This document shows, one piece after another, positions 36,361 through 44,785 of a stretch of DNA of 64,000 nt; position 1 is the stretch's first letter, and each line of letters starts with the position of its first letter. The translations under genes and the position numbers were made by a program. The notes beneath the pieces were generated by a model, which saw only the letters and a list, made by a program, of their open reading frames with translations, had not been told where the DNA came from and did not search any database. This DNA comes from Nocardia huaxiensis. Lineage in GTDB: Bacteria > Actinomycetota > Actinomycetes > Mycobacteriales > Mycobacteriaceae. The stretch covers positions 2,976,001 through 3,040,000 of the forward strand of contig NZ_CP059399.1 in the NCBI RefSeq assembly GCF_013744875.1. The letters are read 5' to 3'.

Positions 36361-37875
36361 TCACTCGCCGAACTGGTGCGACCGCGTCTGCGGAACCACC
36401 TGTGGCGCTTGGGTTGCCGGGCTCTGCTGGCGCGGAGCCACGGCCACGGTGGTCTGTCGCGGTTGCACGGGCGGCACGTAGGTATCCGGCGGCGGCGCTT
36501 CGACCGGCGGCGGAGCCTCCACCGTTGTCGGCGCGGACGTCACCGGCACAGTGGCTGAGGCGACTGTGGTCGTCGACGTAACCTGTTGCGTCACAACGCT
36601 CGGTGAGGTTGTCGGCGGTGTGGTACCCGCGTCGACGGAGTTTCCCCGGAGCGCGAAGGCCACGGCGATCACCACGCCGACACCAGTCAGTAGGGCCCCT
36701 GATGCCACTGCCATGCGCCGTCGTCGAGTGGCCGCAGTACCACCACGAGTGCTGCCCGCGCCCGGCATAGGCGCTCCCACAGCACGAACGACAGTCGGTA
36801 CGTCCGCCTGATCCGGAACCGGCAGGCTTCCCTGTTCGGCTCCTGCAGCACGGACGACGGTCGTCCCCGCACCCTGATTCGACGGCGGCGAATTGTCTTC
36901 TGATCCTGAGGAATACAGGAAAGCGGCACCCGCGGGATCTGGTGCCGGTGCGGCCGGCGCCGCCACCGCGGCAGCCTGAACCGGGGCTTTTGCCAGTGAA
37001 ATCGACTCTCGGAGCGGCCTTTCCAGAGCGGCTGCCGTGCCGTCCGGCAGTGCGCTCGCCGCGGCTTCGGCGAGGGCGGTGCAGGTCGGGTAGCGGTCCT
37101 GCGGGGATTTGGCCAGGGCGGTGGCTATGACGGCGTCCAGGGTTGCCGGGAGGTCCGGGCGCAGCACGCGCGGGGAGGGCGGCGGGGCGGTCAGGTGGGC
37201 GCCGATGACGGCGGCCTGGTCCTTGCGGGGGAAGGGTTGTCGGCCGGTGAGTAGCTGGAAGAGGGTGCAGCCCAGGGAGTAGATGTCGGCCTGGTGGGTG
37301 GCGGGGGCGTCGGTGAAGCGTTCGGGGGCGGCGTAGGCGAAGCTGGCGGCGATGCCGGAGAGGGTGACGGTGTCGTCGAGGGTGCGGGCGATGCCGAAGT
37401 CGCTGAGCAGGGCGCGTTCGCCGGATCGGGTGTCATGTTCGATGAGCAGGTTGGCGGGTTTCACGTCGCGGTGCAGGACGCCGCGGGCGTGTGCGTAGTC
37501 CAGGGCGTGCGCGGCGTCGGTGACCAGGCGGACCGCGCGGGCCGGATCGAGACCGTCGGGGTGCTCGCGCAGCAGCGCCGCCGCGTCGCCGCCCGCGATA
37601 TAGCGCATGGCCAGCCACAATCCGGGATCGTGGGGGCCGCTGCGGTCGTAGACGGGGACGATATTGGGATGGTCGAGCCCGGCGGCGACGGTGGCCTCGC
37701 GGTCGAAGGCGGCGCGGGTCTTCGGGTCGACGGTGAAGGTGTCGGTGAGCACCTTCAGCGCGACCTGGCGGTGCAGTCGCGGATGTCCGGCGAGGTAGAC
37801 CGCACCCATTCCGCCCGCACCGAGCAGTCGCTCGATGGTGAATCCGGCGAACACGGCCCCCGGCTGCAAACCCAC
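36361..37875 (-). CDS. Membrane Ser/Thr protein kinase (PknB class)
   Basis: The kinase domain (about 12-275) is complete: glycine loop LLGAGGMGAVYL, Lys41, HRDVKPANLL with Asp137, DFGIAR with Asp159, and the APERF P+1 loop. A Pro/Ala-rich juxtamembrane follows, with two copies of TVVRA (about 339-343 and 361-365). One membrane helix (about 389-409) leads to a Thr/Val/Pro-rich outer tail ending HQFGE, without PASTA domains. GTG 37875 follows GGGGAGG; the frame before it is not protein-like. Closest in layout to mycobacterial PknF/PknI. Targets are unknown; the next gene upstream is a TPR protein. Confidence 0.92.
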   Translation of the reverse strand: MGLQPGAVFAGFTIERLLGAGGMGAVYLAGHPRLHRQVALKVLTDTFTVDPKTRAAFDREATVAAGLDHPNIVPVYDRSGPHDPGLWLAMRYIAGGDAAALLREHPDGLDPARAVRLVTDAAHALDYAHARGVLHRDVKPANLLIEHDTRSGERALLSDFGIARTLDDTVTLSGIAASFAYAAPERFTDAPATHQADIYSLGCTLFQLLTGRQPFPRKDQAAVIGAHLTAPPPSPRVLRPDLPATLDAVIATALAKSPQDRYPTCTALAEAAASALPDGTAAALERPLRESISLAKAPVQAAAVAAPAAPAPDPAGAAFLYSSGSEDNSPPSNQGAGTTVVRAAGAEQGSLPVPDQADVPTVVRAVGAPMPGAGSTRGGTAATRRRRMAVASGALLTGVGVVIAVAFALRGNSVDAGTTPPTTSPSVVTQQVTSTTTVASATVPVTSAPTTVEAPPPVEAPPPDTYVPPVQPRQTTVAVAPRQQSPATQAPQVVPQTRSHQFGE

Positions 37876-37927
37876 GACGATCGATCCTCCCCGGTACCCG
37901 TTCCGGAGAGAATCTAGCGCAAACCTT

Positions 37928-39607
37928 TCAGTGGCAGCAGTGCCCGTCGGACCGGTCGGTCGCGGGCAGCCGGCAGAAGCACGACGCCTGGATCGGCACA
38001 TCCGCCACCGCCGCAGCGAGTTTCAGCTGCTGCGCGATGATGGCGGCGGCCTCGGTCTTGCCCAGCCGCACCAGGCATTCGTGATACCCGTGCAGCGCCC
38101 ACACATTGCCCGGATGCTGGCAGGCGCGCGGCAGCGTGTGGTCGAGGCCCAGATCGGCGCGATACACGGCCTCGGCCTCCACCACCCGATCCTGCTCCAG
38201 CAGCAGCGCGCCGAGCGCGTGCCGGGCGGGTTGCATCCAGCCCCACGGCTCGTCGTAGGGCAGATTGTCGTCGAGTTCGACGGCCCGGCGCAAAGCCTCG
38301 AATGCCTTGTCGTACTCGCCTTTTCGATAGAGCAGTTCACCGTCCAGCATGGCGGCGGCGATGGCGAGGATATCGCGGCAGGTGTTGTTGAACAGCGTGC
38401 GCGACTCCGGCACGCGTGCGACGGCGGCCTGGAACAGCTCCCGCTCGCGCTCCGCCTGCTCGATCCGGCCGGTCGCGGAACAGGCCACGCCCTTGCCGTA
38501 ATGCAGCAGCGCGGTCGTCACGCAGTACAGCTCAGGGTCTTTCGGCAGCGGCAACGCCAGGATCTGCGCCCACTCACCGAATCGGATGAGCACGTGCACC
38601 CGCATGGCCACGAAGCTCTCCAGCCAGTCCGCCATGGGCGGCGACGGCACCCGCAGCAGCTCTTCGGAAATGGAATGCTCCAGCTGCGCAACGCTTTCCA
38701 GCGCGGTGGCGGACTGTCCGAGGAACATGGCGCCGTAGATCTTGAAGTGATGGTTGTGCGCCCGGTACAGCGTGTAGAAGTTCAGCGCCCCCGCCTCCCG
38801 CACGAACTTCTCGTCTGCGGCGATGGCCGCCGAATTCGCCGCCACCACGCTGCGGTAGTCGCCGCACAGGACGTCCAGGTGCGACGGCATGTGCTGCAGA
38901 TGCCCGGCGTCGGGCACCAGCCCGCGCAGCCGATCCGCCACGGCCAGCGCCGATTCCGGTGCGGGCGACATCTCCATCAGGTGGATGTAGAGGTGCAGTA
39001 TCCCCGGATGCGTCCGTCCCGCCTCGGTGCGCAGTGCCCGTTCCAGCACCGCCTTGGCCTCCAGGGTGAACGCCCCGGCGGCGGGTTCCCCGGTGCGCTG
39101 ATCCCACAGCGCCCACGGGCTCAGGTTCATCAGCGCGTCGGCATACAGCGCGGCCACGTCGAGGTCGTCCGGGAACCGCTGGTAGGCCGTCCGCATGGCA
39201 TCCGCGTAGTCCCGGTTCCACCCGGTGTGATCGCCCTCGGGCGCGGGTCGCGGATACCGGGCGCACAGAGCCTCGGCGAGCGCCCGCTCGACCGGGGTCG
39301 CGGATTCGGCGAGGGCCAGCGCCCGCCGCGCCGCCTCGTGTGTCCCGACCACGGTGGTCGCCAGCTCCTCGGCGTCGAAGAACTCCCACGGCTTGTTGTA
39401 GTTGGGCCCCAGCGCGAAGGCCAGCCCCCAGTGCGCGAGCACGCAGCCGGGGTCGGCGTCCAGCGCGCGCCGGAAGCAGCGCACCGCCTCTTCGTGGTTG
39501 AAGGCGTAGGTCCAGATCAGGCCCCGGTCGAACCACAGCCGGGCGTCGGGCGAGGAAGTCGTGACGGGCCGCGAGTACGCGCCGAGATCGAAGTAATCCG
39601 CACTCAT
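37928..39607 (-). CDS. TPR-type protein with Cys/His-rich C-terminus
   Basis: The 559 residues are helical, with TPR-like units such as AVRCFRRALDADPGCVLAHWGLAFALG and KAFEALRRAVELDDNLPYDEP, and a conserved core GHLQHMPSHLDVLCGDYRSVVAANSAAIAADE. The end is CFCRLPATDRSDGHCCH, five Cys/His ligands that could hold a metal. No signal peptide. It belongs to a widespread, uncharacterised actinobacterial TPR family. It lies 52 bases upstream of the kinase gene on the same strand and may be co-transcribed, but no functional link is shown. Start ATG 39607. Confidence 0.8.
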   Translation of the reverse strand: MSADYFDLGAYSRPVTTSSPDARLWFDRGLIWTYAFNHEEAVRCFRRALDADPGCVLAHWGLAFALGPNYNKPWEFFDAEELATTVVGTHEAARRALALAESATPVERALAEALCARYPRPAPEGDHTGWNRDYADAMRTAYQRFPDDLDVAALYADALMNLSPWALWDQRTGEPAAGAFTLEAKAVLERALRTEAGRTHPGILHLYIHLMEMSPAPESALAVADRLRGLVPDAGHLQHMPSHLDVLCGDYRSVVAANSAAIAADEKFVREAGALNFYTLYRAHNHHFKIYGAMFLGQSATALESVAQLEHSISEELLRVPSPPMADWLESFVAMRVHVLIRFGEWAQILALPLPKDPELYCVTTALLHYGKGVACSATGRIEQAERERELFQAAVARVPESRTLFNNTCRDILAIAAAMLDGELLYRKGEYDKAFEALRRAVELDDNLPYDEPWGWMQPARHALGALLLEQDRVVEAEAVYRADLGLDHTLPRACQHPGNVWALHGYHECLVRLGKTEAAAIIAQQLKLAAAVADVPIQASCFCRLPATDRSDGHCCH

Positions 39608-39717
39608 CCCATGATCGTGCCACCAGCCCGCCTCGCCCGTGCGGGCGTTGCGCGCCGAGCGTGCCCGGGACGCGGGCGTGTCGGTGCAGGTCGGGCCGCA
39701 CGCATAGGGTGGCGGGT

Positions 39718-41769
39718 ATGACGAGCAACCCGTTCTTCGAACGCAGCACCCTGGCCTATGAGCTGCCGCCGTTCGCGGAGATCCGCGATGAGCACTACCT
39801 GCCCGCGTTCGAGCGGGGAATGGCCGAACAGCTGGCCGAGATCGCCGTGATCGCGGCGCAGGAGGAACTGCCCACGTTCGCGAATACCATTGCGGCGCTG
39901 GAGCGTTCGGGTGCGGTGTTGACACGGGTGTCGAATGTGTTCTTCAACCTGGTGTCCTCGGACTCGAACGAGCGCATCGACGCGATCGAGGCGGAGGTCT
40001 CGCCGCGGCTGGCCGCGCACGCGGATGCCATCCACCTGGATCCGGCGCTGTTCGCCCGCATCGACGAGCTCTACACACGGCGCGGCGAACTCGGGCTGGA
40101 CGCCGAAGAGTTGCGCCTGCTGGAGCGCTACCACCTGCGGTTCGTGCGCGCCGGTGCTCGGCTGGACCCGGTGCAGCAGGCTCGGCTGCGTGAGCTCAAT
40201 GCCGAACTGGCGTCGGCCTCCACGGAATTCGGTCAGAACAATCTGGCCGCCACGAACGCGGCGACGCTGATCCTGGACCGCGAGGAGGAACTGGCCGGGC
40301 TGACACCGGCGGCGGTGGCCGCGGCGGCGGAGAACGCCCGCACCCTCGGGCACGACGGCAAATGGGCGCTGAGCCTGCAGAACGTCTCGAACCAGCCCGT
40401 CCTCGCCGATCTGGCCGACCGGGCCGTGCGCGAGCGCATGCTGGCGGCGTCGCTGGACCGCGGCTTCGGCGCGAACGGCGGCAATGCCGTCCTCGGCGCG
40501 CGCATGGCCGCCCTGCGTGCCGAACGGGCCGAACTGCTCGGCTATCCCGATCACGCCTCCTACGCGGTGGCCGATCAGACCGCGAAAACCACTGCGGCGG
40601 TAGAGGATATGCTCGCGCAGCTGGTGCCGCCCGCGGTCGCCAATGCCGAGCGGGAGGCGGGCGAGCTCACCGCCGCCCTGCACGCGGTCGACCCGGACGC
40701 CGAACTGCGCGCGTGGGATTGGCAGTTCTGGTCGGAAAAGCTGCGCGCCGAACAGTTCTCGGTGGACGCGGAGGCGCTGCGCCCGTACTTCGAACTGGAA
40801 CGGGTGCTGTGGGACGGCGTGTTCCACGCGGCCGGACTGGTCTACGGCCTCAGCTTCACCGAGCGCCCGGATCTGGTCGGCTATCACCCGGAGGTGCGGG
40901 TGTTCGAGGTGTTCGACGCCGATGGCACCGCCCTGGGTCTGTTCCTCGGCGACTTCTTCAAGCGCCCGTCCAAACGCGGTGGCGCGTGGATGAATTCGCT
41001 GGTGCGTCAGTCGGTCCTGCTGGGCCAGCGGCCGGTCGTGGTCAACAACCTCAATATCGTGAAGCCCGCCGAGGGCGAACCGGCCCTGCTGACCTGGGAC
41101 AATGTCCGCACGCTCTTCCACGAGTTCGGGCACGCCCTGCACGGGCTGTTCTCGAAGGTGGTGTACCCCTTCTTCTCCGGCACCGCCGTACCGCGTGATT
41201 TCGTGGAGTTCCCGTCGCAGGTGAACGAGATGTGGATGTCGCGCCCGGAAGTTCTGGCCAATTACGCCCGGCACTTCGAGACGGGCGAGCCCATGCCCGC
41301 CGAACTGGTGGAGCGCATGGCCGAGGCGGAACGCTTCGGCGAGGGCTTCCGCACCGTCGAGTATCTGGCCGCGGCCCTGCTGGATTGGGCCTGGCACCGC
41401 CGCACCCGGACCGACGCGTCGGCCGACACCGATGCGGCGGGCTTCGAGGAGCAGGCCCTGCGCCAGGCCGGCATCGCTCTCGCCGCCATCCCGCCGCGCT
41501 ACCGCACCGGCTATTTCGCGCACATCTTCGCGGGCGGTTACGGCGCGGGCTACTACTCCTACATCTGGAGTGAGGTCCTGGACGCCGACACCGTGCAGTG
41601 GTTCGACGAGGGCGAGGCGCCGATCCGCGAGAAGGGTGAGCGCTTCCGGCGCGAACTGCTCTCGCGCGGCGGCTCGGTCGACCCCCTCGAAGCCTTCGCC
41701 GCATTTCGTGGCCGCGCCCCGCGGATCGACCCGCTACTGGTCCGCCGGGGCCTGCAGCGCGCCGAGTAG
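39718..41769 (+). CDS. M3-family peptidyl-dipeptidase (Dcp/OpdA-like)
   Basis: The 683-residue metallopeptidase has the zinc motif His468-Glu469-Phe-Gly-His472 (LFHEFGHALHGLF) and the downstream FVEFPSQVNEMW with the third ligand Glu. The N-terminal helical domain (TLAYELPPFAEIRDEHYLPAFERGM) is typical of the Dcp branch, which cuts dipeptides from small peptide C-termini in the cytosol. ATG 39718 follows AGGGTGGCGGG. Its 3' end overlaps the convergent TetR gene by 36 bases. Confidence 0.93.
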   Translation: MTSNPFFERSTLAYELPPFAEIRDEHYLPAFERGMAEQLAEIAVIAAQEELPTFANTIAALERSGAVLTRVSNVFFNLVSSDSNERIDAIEAEVSPRLAAHADAIHLDPALFARIDELYTRRGELGLDAEELRLLERYHLRFVRAGARLDPVQQARLRELNAELASASTEFGQNNLAATNAATLILDREEELAGLTPAAVAAAAENARTLGHDGKWALSLQNVSNQPVLADLADRAVRERMLAASLDRGFGANGGNAVLGARMAALRAERAELLGYPDHASYAVADQTAKTTAAVEDMLAQLVPPAVANAEREAGELTAALHAVDPDAELRAWDWQFWSEKLRAEQFSVDAEALRPYFELERVLWDGVFHAAGLVYGLSFTERPDLVGYHPEVRVFEVFDADGTALGLFLGDFFKRPSKRGGAWMNSLVRQSVLLGQRPVVVNNLNIVKPAEGEPALLTWDNVRTLFHEFGHALHGLFSKVVYPFFSGTAVPRDFVEFPSQVNEMWMSRPEVLANYARHFETGEPMPAELVERMAEAERFGEGFRTVEYLAAALLDWAWHRRTRTDASADTDAAGFEEQALRQAGIALAAIPPRYRTGYFAHIFAGGYGAGYYSYIWSEVLDADTVQWFDEGEAPIREKGERFRRELLSRGGSVDPLEAFAAFRGRAPRIDPLLVRRGLQRAE

Positions 41770-42333
41770 CCGGCGCAGCGCCGCGAGCGTCTCGTCGAGC
41801 GCGTCCGGTGCGGTGGCCGTGGCCAGCCACAGTGCGGCCTCGTTCATCGCGCCGGACAGCAGGTGGGTGAGCGGTGCGATCGGTTGCGGCGGAATCACGC
41901 CCGCCGCAACGAGTTCGGTGAGCACCTCGCCGAGATGCCGGGCCGAGGCGGCCTCGTCCATGGCCCGCCAGTCGTGCCAGCCCAGCACCGCCGGTCCGTC
42001 GATCAGCATGATGCGCTGGATCTCCGGAGCGGTGCAGGCGGTCAGGAAAGTCTCACAGCCGGTGACCAATTGGTCCCACGGCTGCGTTCGCTGCTCGGCC
42101 GCCGCGGCGACGCGGTCGCCGACTTCGTTCTGCACCTGCTCCAGGACGGCGCGGAAGAGTTCGGTCTTGCTCTCGAAGTTGTGGTAGAGCGCGCCCTTGG
42201 TCACGCCCGCCGCCGCGGTGATCTCCGAAAGCCCGACGGCCGCATAGCCTTTCGTCGCGAACAGTCGTCTGCTCTCGCGCAGCAGGGTGCGCCGCGTCTG
42301 TTCCCGCTGTTGGGCGCGCAGCGTACCGGCCAT
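41734..42333 (-). CDS. TetR-family regulator of the adjacent VOC gene
   Basis: The 199 residues open MAGTLRAQQREQTRRTLLRESRRLFATKGYAAVGLSEITAAAGVTKGALYHNFESKTELF, a standard TetR helix-turn-helix, and end with a ligand domain. GGGAGG is six bases before the ATG at 42333. Two long inverted repeats lie in the short gap to the divergent VOC gene, so control of that gene and itself is very likely. Ends inside the 3' end of the M3 peptidase gene. Confidence 0.93.
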   Translation of the reverse strand: MAGTLRAQQREQTRRTLLRESRRLFATKGYAAVGLSEITAAAGVTKGALYHNFESKTELFRAVLEQVQNEVGDRVAAAAEQRTQPWDQLVTGCETFLTACTAPEIQRIMLIDGPAVLGWHDWRAMDEAASARHLGEVLTELVAAGVIPPQPIAPLTHLLSGAMNEAALWLATATAPDALDETLAALRRLLGALQAPADQ

Positions 42334-42346
42334 GCCGAACCTCCCC

Positions 42347-42371
42347 GTTGACGTACCACTGGTATGTGAAC
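42347..42371. promoter_or_regulatory. TetR operator 1 (imperfect)
   Basis: Arms GTTGACGTACC and GGTATGTGAAC around ACT; two mismatches from the perfect copy 32 bases downstream. It lies 14 bases from the TetR start. Confidence 0.8.
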
Positions 42372-42378
42372 TATGGTC

Positions 42379-42403
42379 GTTGACGTACCGATGGTACGTC
42401 AAC
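42379..42403. promoter_or_regulatory. TetR operator 2 (perfect 11-base arms)
   Basis: GTTGACGTACC and GGTACGTCAAC around GAT, ending 23 bases before the VOC gene start. The 32-base centre spacing puts the two sites on about the same face of the helix. Confidence 0.85.
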
Positions 42404-42426
42404 TGCTTCGCTCGAAAGGCCAAGTC

Positions 42427-42873
42427 GTGCAACTCAGCAGCTTCTACCCCGTCGTCGGCACCACCGAACTCGCCGCCTCCCGCGACTTCTACACCAAGTG
42501 GTTCGGCTTCGACATCACCTTCGAAGCGGACTGGTACATCAGCCTGCGCCGCACCGACGGCGAGCGCTCGTTCGAACTGGCCCTGCTGGATCACACCCAC
42601 CCGACCATTCCGGACGGCTACCGCAAACCGGTGCAGGGTCTGCTGCTCAACTTCGAGGTCGACGATGTGGACGCCGAGTGGGAGCGCATGGTCGTACAGG
42701 GCGGCCTGAAGGCCGAATTGCCCATTCGCTCAGAGGAATTCGGCCAGCGGCACTTCATTGTCGCCGACCCCTCCGGAGTGCTGATCGATGTCATCTCCGA
42801 AATCGCCCCCGCCGGTGAGTTCGCCGAGCAATTCAGCGCCGAGTACACCGCCGAACGTTTCGGCGATCAGTAG
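42427..42873 (+). CDS. VOC-superfamily (glyoxalase-like) protein
   Basis: The 148 residues show the paired beta-alpha-beta-beta-beta units of the VOC fold: [39 protein letters not shown] then [20 protein letters not shown] and [17 protein letters not shown]. Members include dioxygenases, glyoxalases and antibiotic-binding proteins. Metal ligands are not clear (no canonical His/Glu pairs evident), so it could be a drug-binding type. Start GTG 42427. The TetR operators upstream indicate inducible expression. Confidence 0.85.
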   Translation: MQLSSFYPVVGTTELAASRDFYTKWFGFDITFEADWYISLRRTDGERSFELALLDHTHPTIPDGYRKPVQGLLLNFEVDDVDAEWERMVVQGGLKAELPIRSEEFGQRHFIVADPSGVLIDVISEIAPAGEFAEQFSAEYTAERFGDQ

Positions 42874-42948
42874 CAGATTCCACTGAGCCACAGCGCATTC
42901 CCGACCGGATGGGGTACTTTACCCAGAGACCAGGTGGGAGGTGCGCGA

Positions 42949-43938
42949 ATGGTGGGTATGGCGCGATCCGGGGGCCGCCGGACGTTTCGCGGTGTAGTAC
43001 GGAAGTCGGTGACCGCCGTGGCGGCGGTCGTGCTGATGTCGTCCGCAGGGGCGGTGCAGGCCACGTTCGGGGCAGGTCAGGCCGTGGCCGCGCCCTCGGG
43101 CGGATACGAGGAACTGTGGGTTCCGTCCAGCATGGGGCCGATCAAGGTGCAGGTGCAGTGGGCCGCCCGCGGTGGCAGCGCGGCCCTGTACCTGCTCGAC
43201 GGCCTGCGCGCGCCCGGCGACCACAGCCAGTGGACCTCCGACACCGACGCGCTGCGCCAATTCGTCGGCGACAATGTCACCCTCGTGTTCCCGGTGGGCG
43301 GCCACTCCAGCTTCTACACCGACTGGTTGCGGCCGAGCAGCACCAACGGCCAGGCCGTCACCTACCGCTGGGAGACCTTCCTCACCGAGGAGCTGCCCGA
43401 TTTCCTTGCGGGCTACGGTGTCTCGCGCACCAACAATGGCATTGTCGGGCCGTCCATGGGCGGCAATGCCGCGCTCACGCTGGCCGCCCATCACCGGGAT
43501 CAGTTCCGCTTCGCCGGATCCTTCTCCGGTTACGTGAATCCGACCTTCCCGCTGTGGAACGAGGCCATGCGCGCCGCCATGCGCGACGAGGGCAACTTCA
43601 ACCTCGACGACATGTGGGGTCCGGTCACCAGTCCGGCCTGGAGCCGCAATGACGCCACCGTGCAGGCCGAACTGCTGCGCGGGCTGCCCATGTACATCTG
43701 GAGCGGCAATGGCGTCCCCACCGGCGCGGACCTGCCCTACGGCGTGGGCAACACCATCAATGCCATGGCCCTGGAGGCGATGACCCAGACCGCCGCCCAG
43801 ATCCTGCGAAATCGGTTCGCGGCCTTGGGGATCGGCGCTCGCATCGATATCGGCGCGGGCACCCACACCTGGCCGTACTGGCAGCAGGCGCTGCGCACCG
43901 CTCGACCCATGATCCTGGACGCGCTCGGCGCGCACTGA
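42949..43938 (+). CDS. Secreted mycolyltransferase/esterase, Ag85-like
   Basis: A Sec-type signal (TAVAAVVLMSSAGAVQATFGAGQAVAA) precedes the alpha/beta hydrolase domain. GGSAALYLLDGLRAPGD, PVGGHSSFYTDWLRPSS, YRWETFLTEELPDFL and the nucleophile elbow VGPSMGGN (Ser169) follow Ag85; His306 is in GTHTWPYW. Such enzymes move mycolic acids onto trehalose and arabinogalactan, which supports a mycolate-bearing host. ATG 42949 follows GGGAGG with good spacing; 329 residues. Single gene. Confidence 0.92.
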   Translation: MVGMARSGGRRTFRGVVRKSVTAVAAVVLMSSAGAVQATFGAGQAVAAPSGGYEELWVPSSMGPIKVQVQWAARGGSAALYLLDGLRAPGDHSQWTSDTDALRQFVGDNVTLVFPVGGHSSFYTDWLRPSSTNGQAVTYRWETFLTEELPDFLAGYGVSRTNNGIVGPSMGGNAALTLAAHHRDQFRFAGSFSGYVNPTFPLWNEAMRAAMRDEGNFNLDDMWGPVTSPAWSRNDATVQAELLRGLPMYIWSGNGVPTGADLPYGVGNTINAMALEAMTQTAAQILRNRFAALGIGARIDIGAGTHTWPYWQQALRTARPMILDALGAH

Positions 43939-44014
43939 CGCCTCCGGTTCCCGCGCACGGACGCCTGCGGAGCGCGGCGCGTTTGCCCGGTGACGCAGCG
44001 GGTACCGCTTTTTC

Positions 44015-44785
44015 GTGGCTCGTGCGAACGACATGCCCGCCGCCGGGCTGGGGTTGCCGGATTCCATTGCCGTGGTGCTTTTCGACTTGGACGGTGTGCT
44101 GACCGATACCGCCGCCGTGCACCGCCGGGCCTGGAAGGAGGTGTTCGACGAATTCCTCGCGCGGCGGTGCGGGCCGGATTTCCGGCCCTTCAGCGCCGGG
44201 GACTATCTGCGCTACGTGGACGGGCGGCCGCGCGCCGACGGGGTCCGGGAATTCCTGAGATCGCGGGATATCACACTGCCCGACGGGAATTCGGCGGACG
44301 AGCCGGGGGACGAGAGCGTCAACGGGGTGGGCAATCGCAAGAACGCATTACTGCTGTCGCTGCTGGATCGTGAAGGCGTGCGGGTGTATCCGGGTTCGGT
44401 GCGCTATCTGGAGGCGGTGCGCGCGGCGGGATTGCCGGTCGCGGTGGTGACTTCGTCGGCGAACTGCGCCTCGGTGCTCGAGGCCGGTGGGCTCGAGCCT
44501 TTCGTGGATGTGCGGGTGGACGGGCACGATATCGCGCGACAGCGATTGCGGGGGAAGCCCGCACCGGATTCCTTCGTCGCCGGCGCGGCGCTGCTGGGCG
44601 TGAAGCCCTCGCGGGCAGCGGTATTCGAGGACGCGGTGGCCGGAGTAGCGGCCGGGCGGGGTGGGCGGTTCGGCTACGTCGTCGGCGTGGATCGGGTGCG
44701 CGACGGCACGCATGCCGAGGAGCTGGCGCGGGCGGGCGCCGATGTGGTGGTCGCCGATCTGGCCGAACTGATGGAGGGACGATGA
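44015..44785 (+). CDS. HAD hydrolase, beta-phosphoglucomutase type
   Basis: The 256-residue HAD protein has motif I LFDLDGVLTDTAAVH (with the second Asp), motif II VVTSSANC, motif III GKPAPDSF and motif IV VFEDAVAGVAAGR, plus an alpha-helical cap. This is the beta-phosphoglucomutase subclass that interconverts beta-glucose 1- and 6-phosphate. It overlaps by four bases with the GH65 gene, which makes beta-glucose 1-phosphate, so the two form one pathway, as in mycobacterial Rv3400-Rv3401. GTG 44015 or ATG 44033 could start it. Confidence 0.9.
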   Translation: MARANDMPAAGLGLPDSIAVVLFDLDGVLTDTAAVHRRAWKEVFDEFLARRCGPDFRPFSAGDYLRYVDGRPRADGVREFLRSRDITLPDGNSADEPGDESVNGVGNRKNALLLSLLDREGVRVYPGSVRYLEAVRAAGLPVAVVTSSANCASVLEAGGLEPFVDVRVDGHDIARQRLRGKPAPDSFVAGAALLGVKPSRAAVFEDAVAGVAAGRGGRFGYVVGVDRVRDGTHAEELARAGADVVVADLAELMEGR

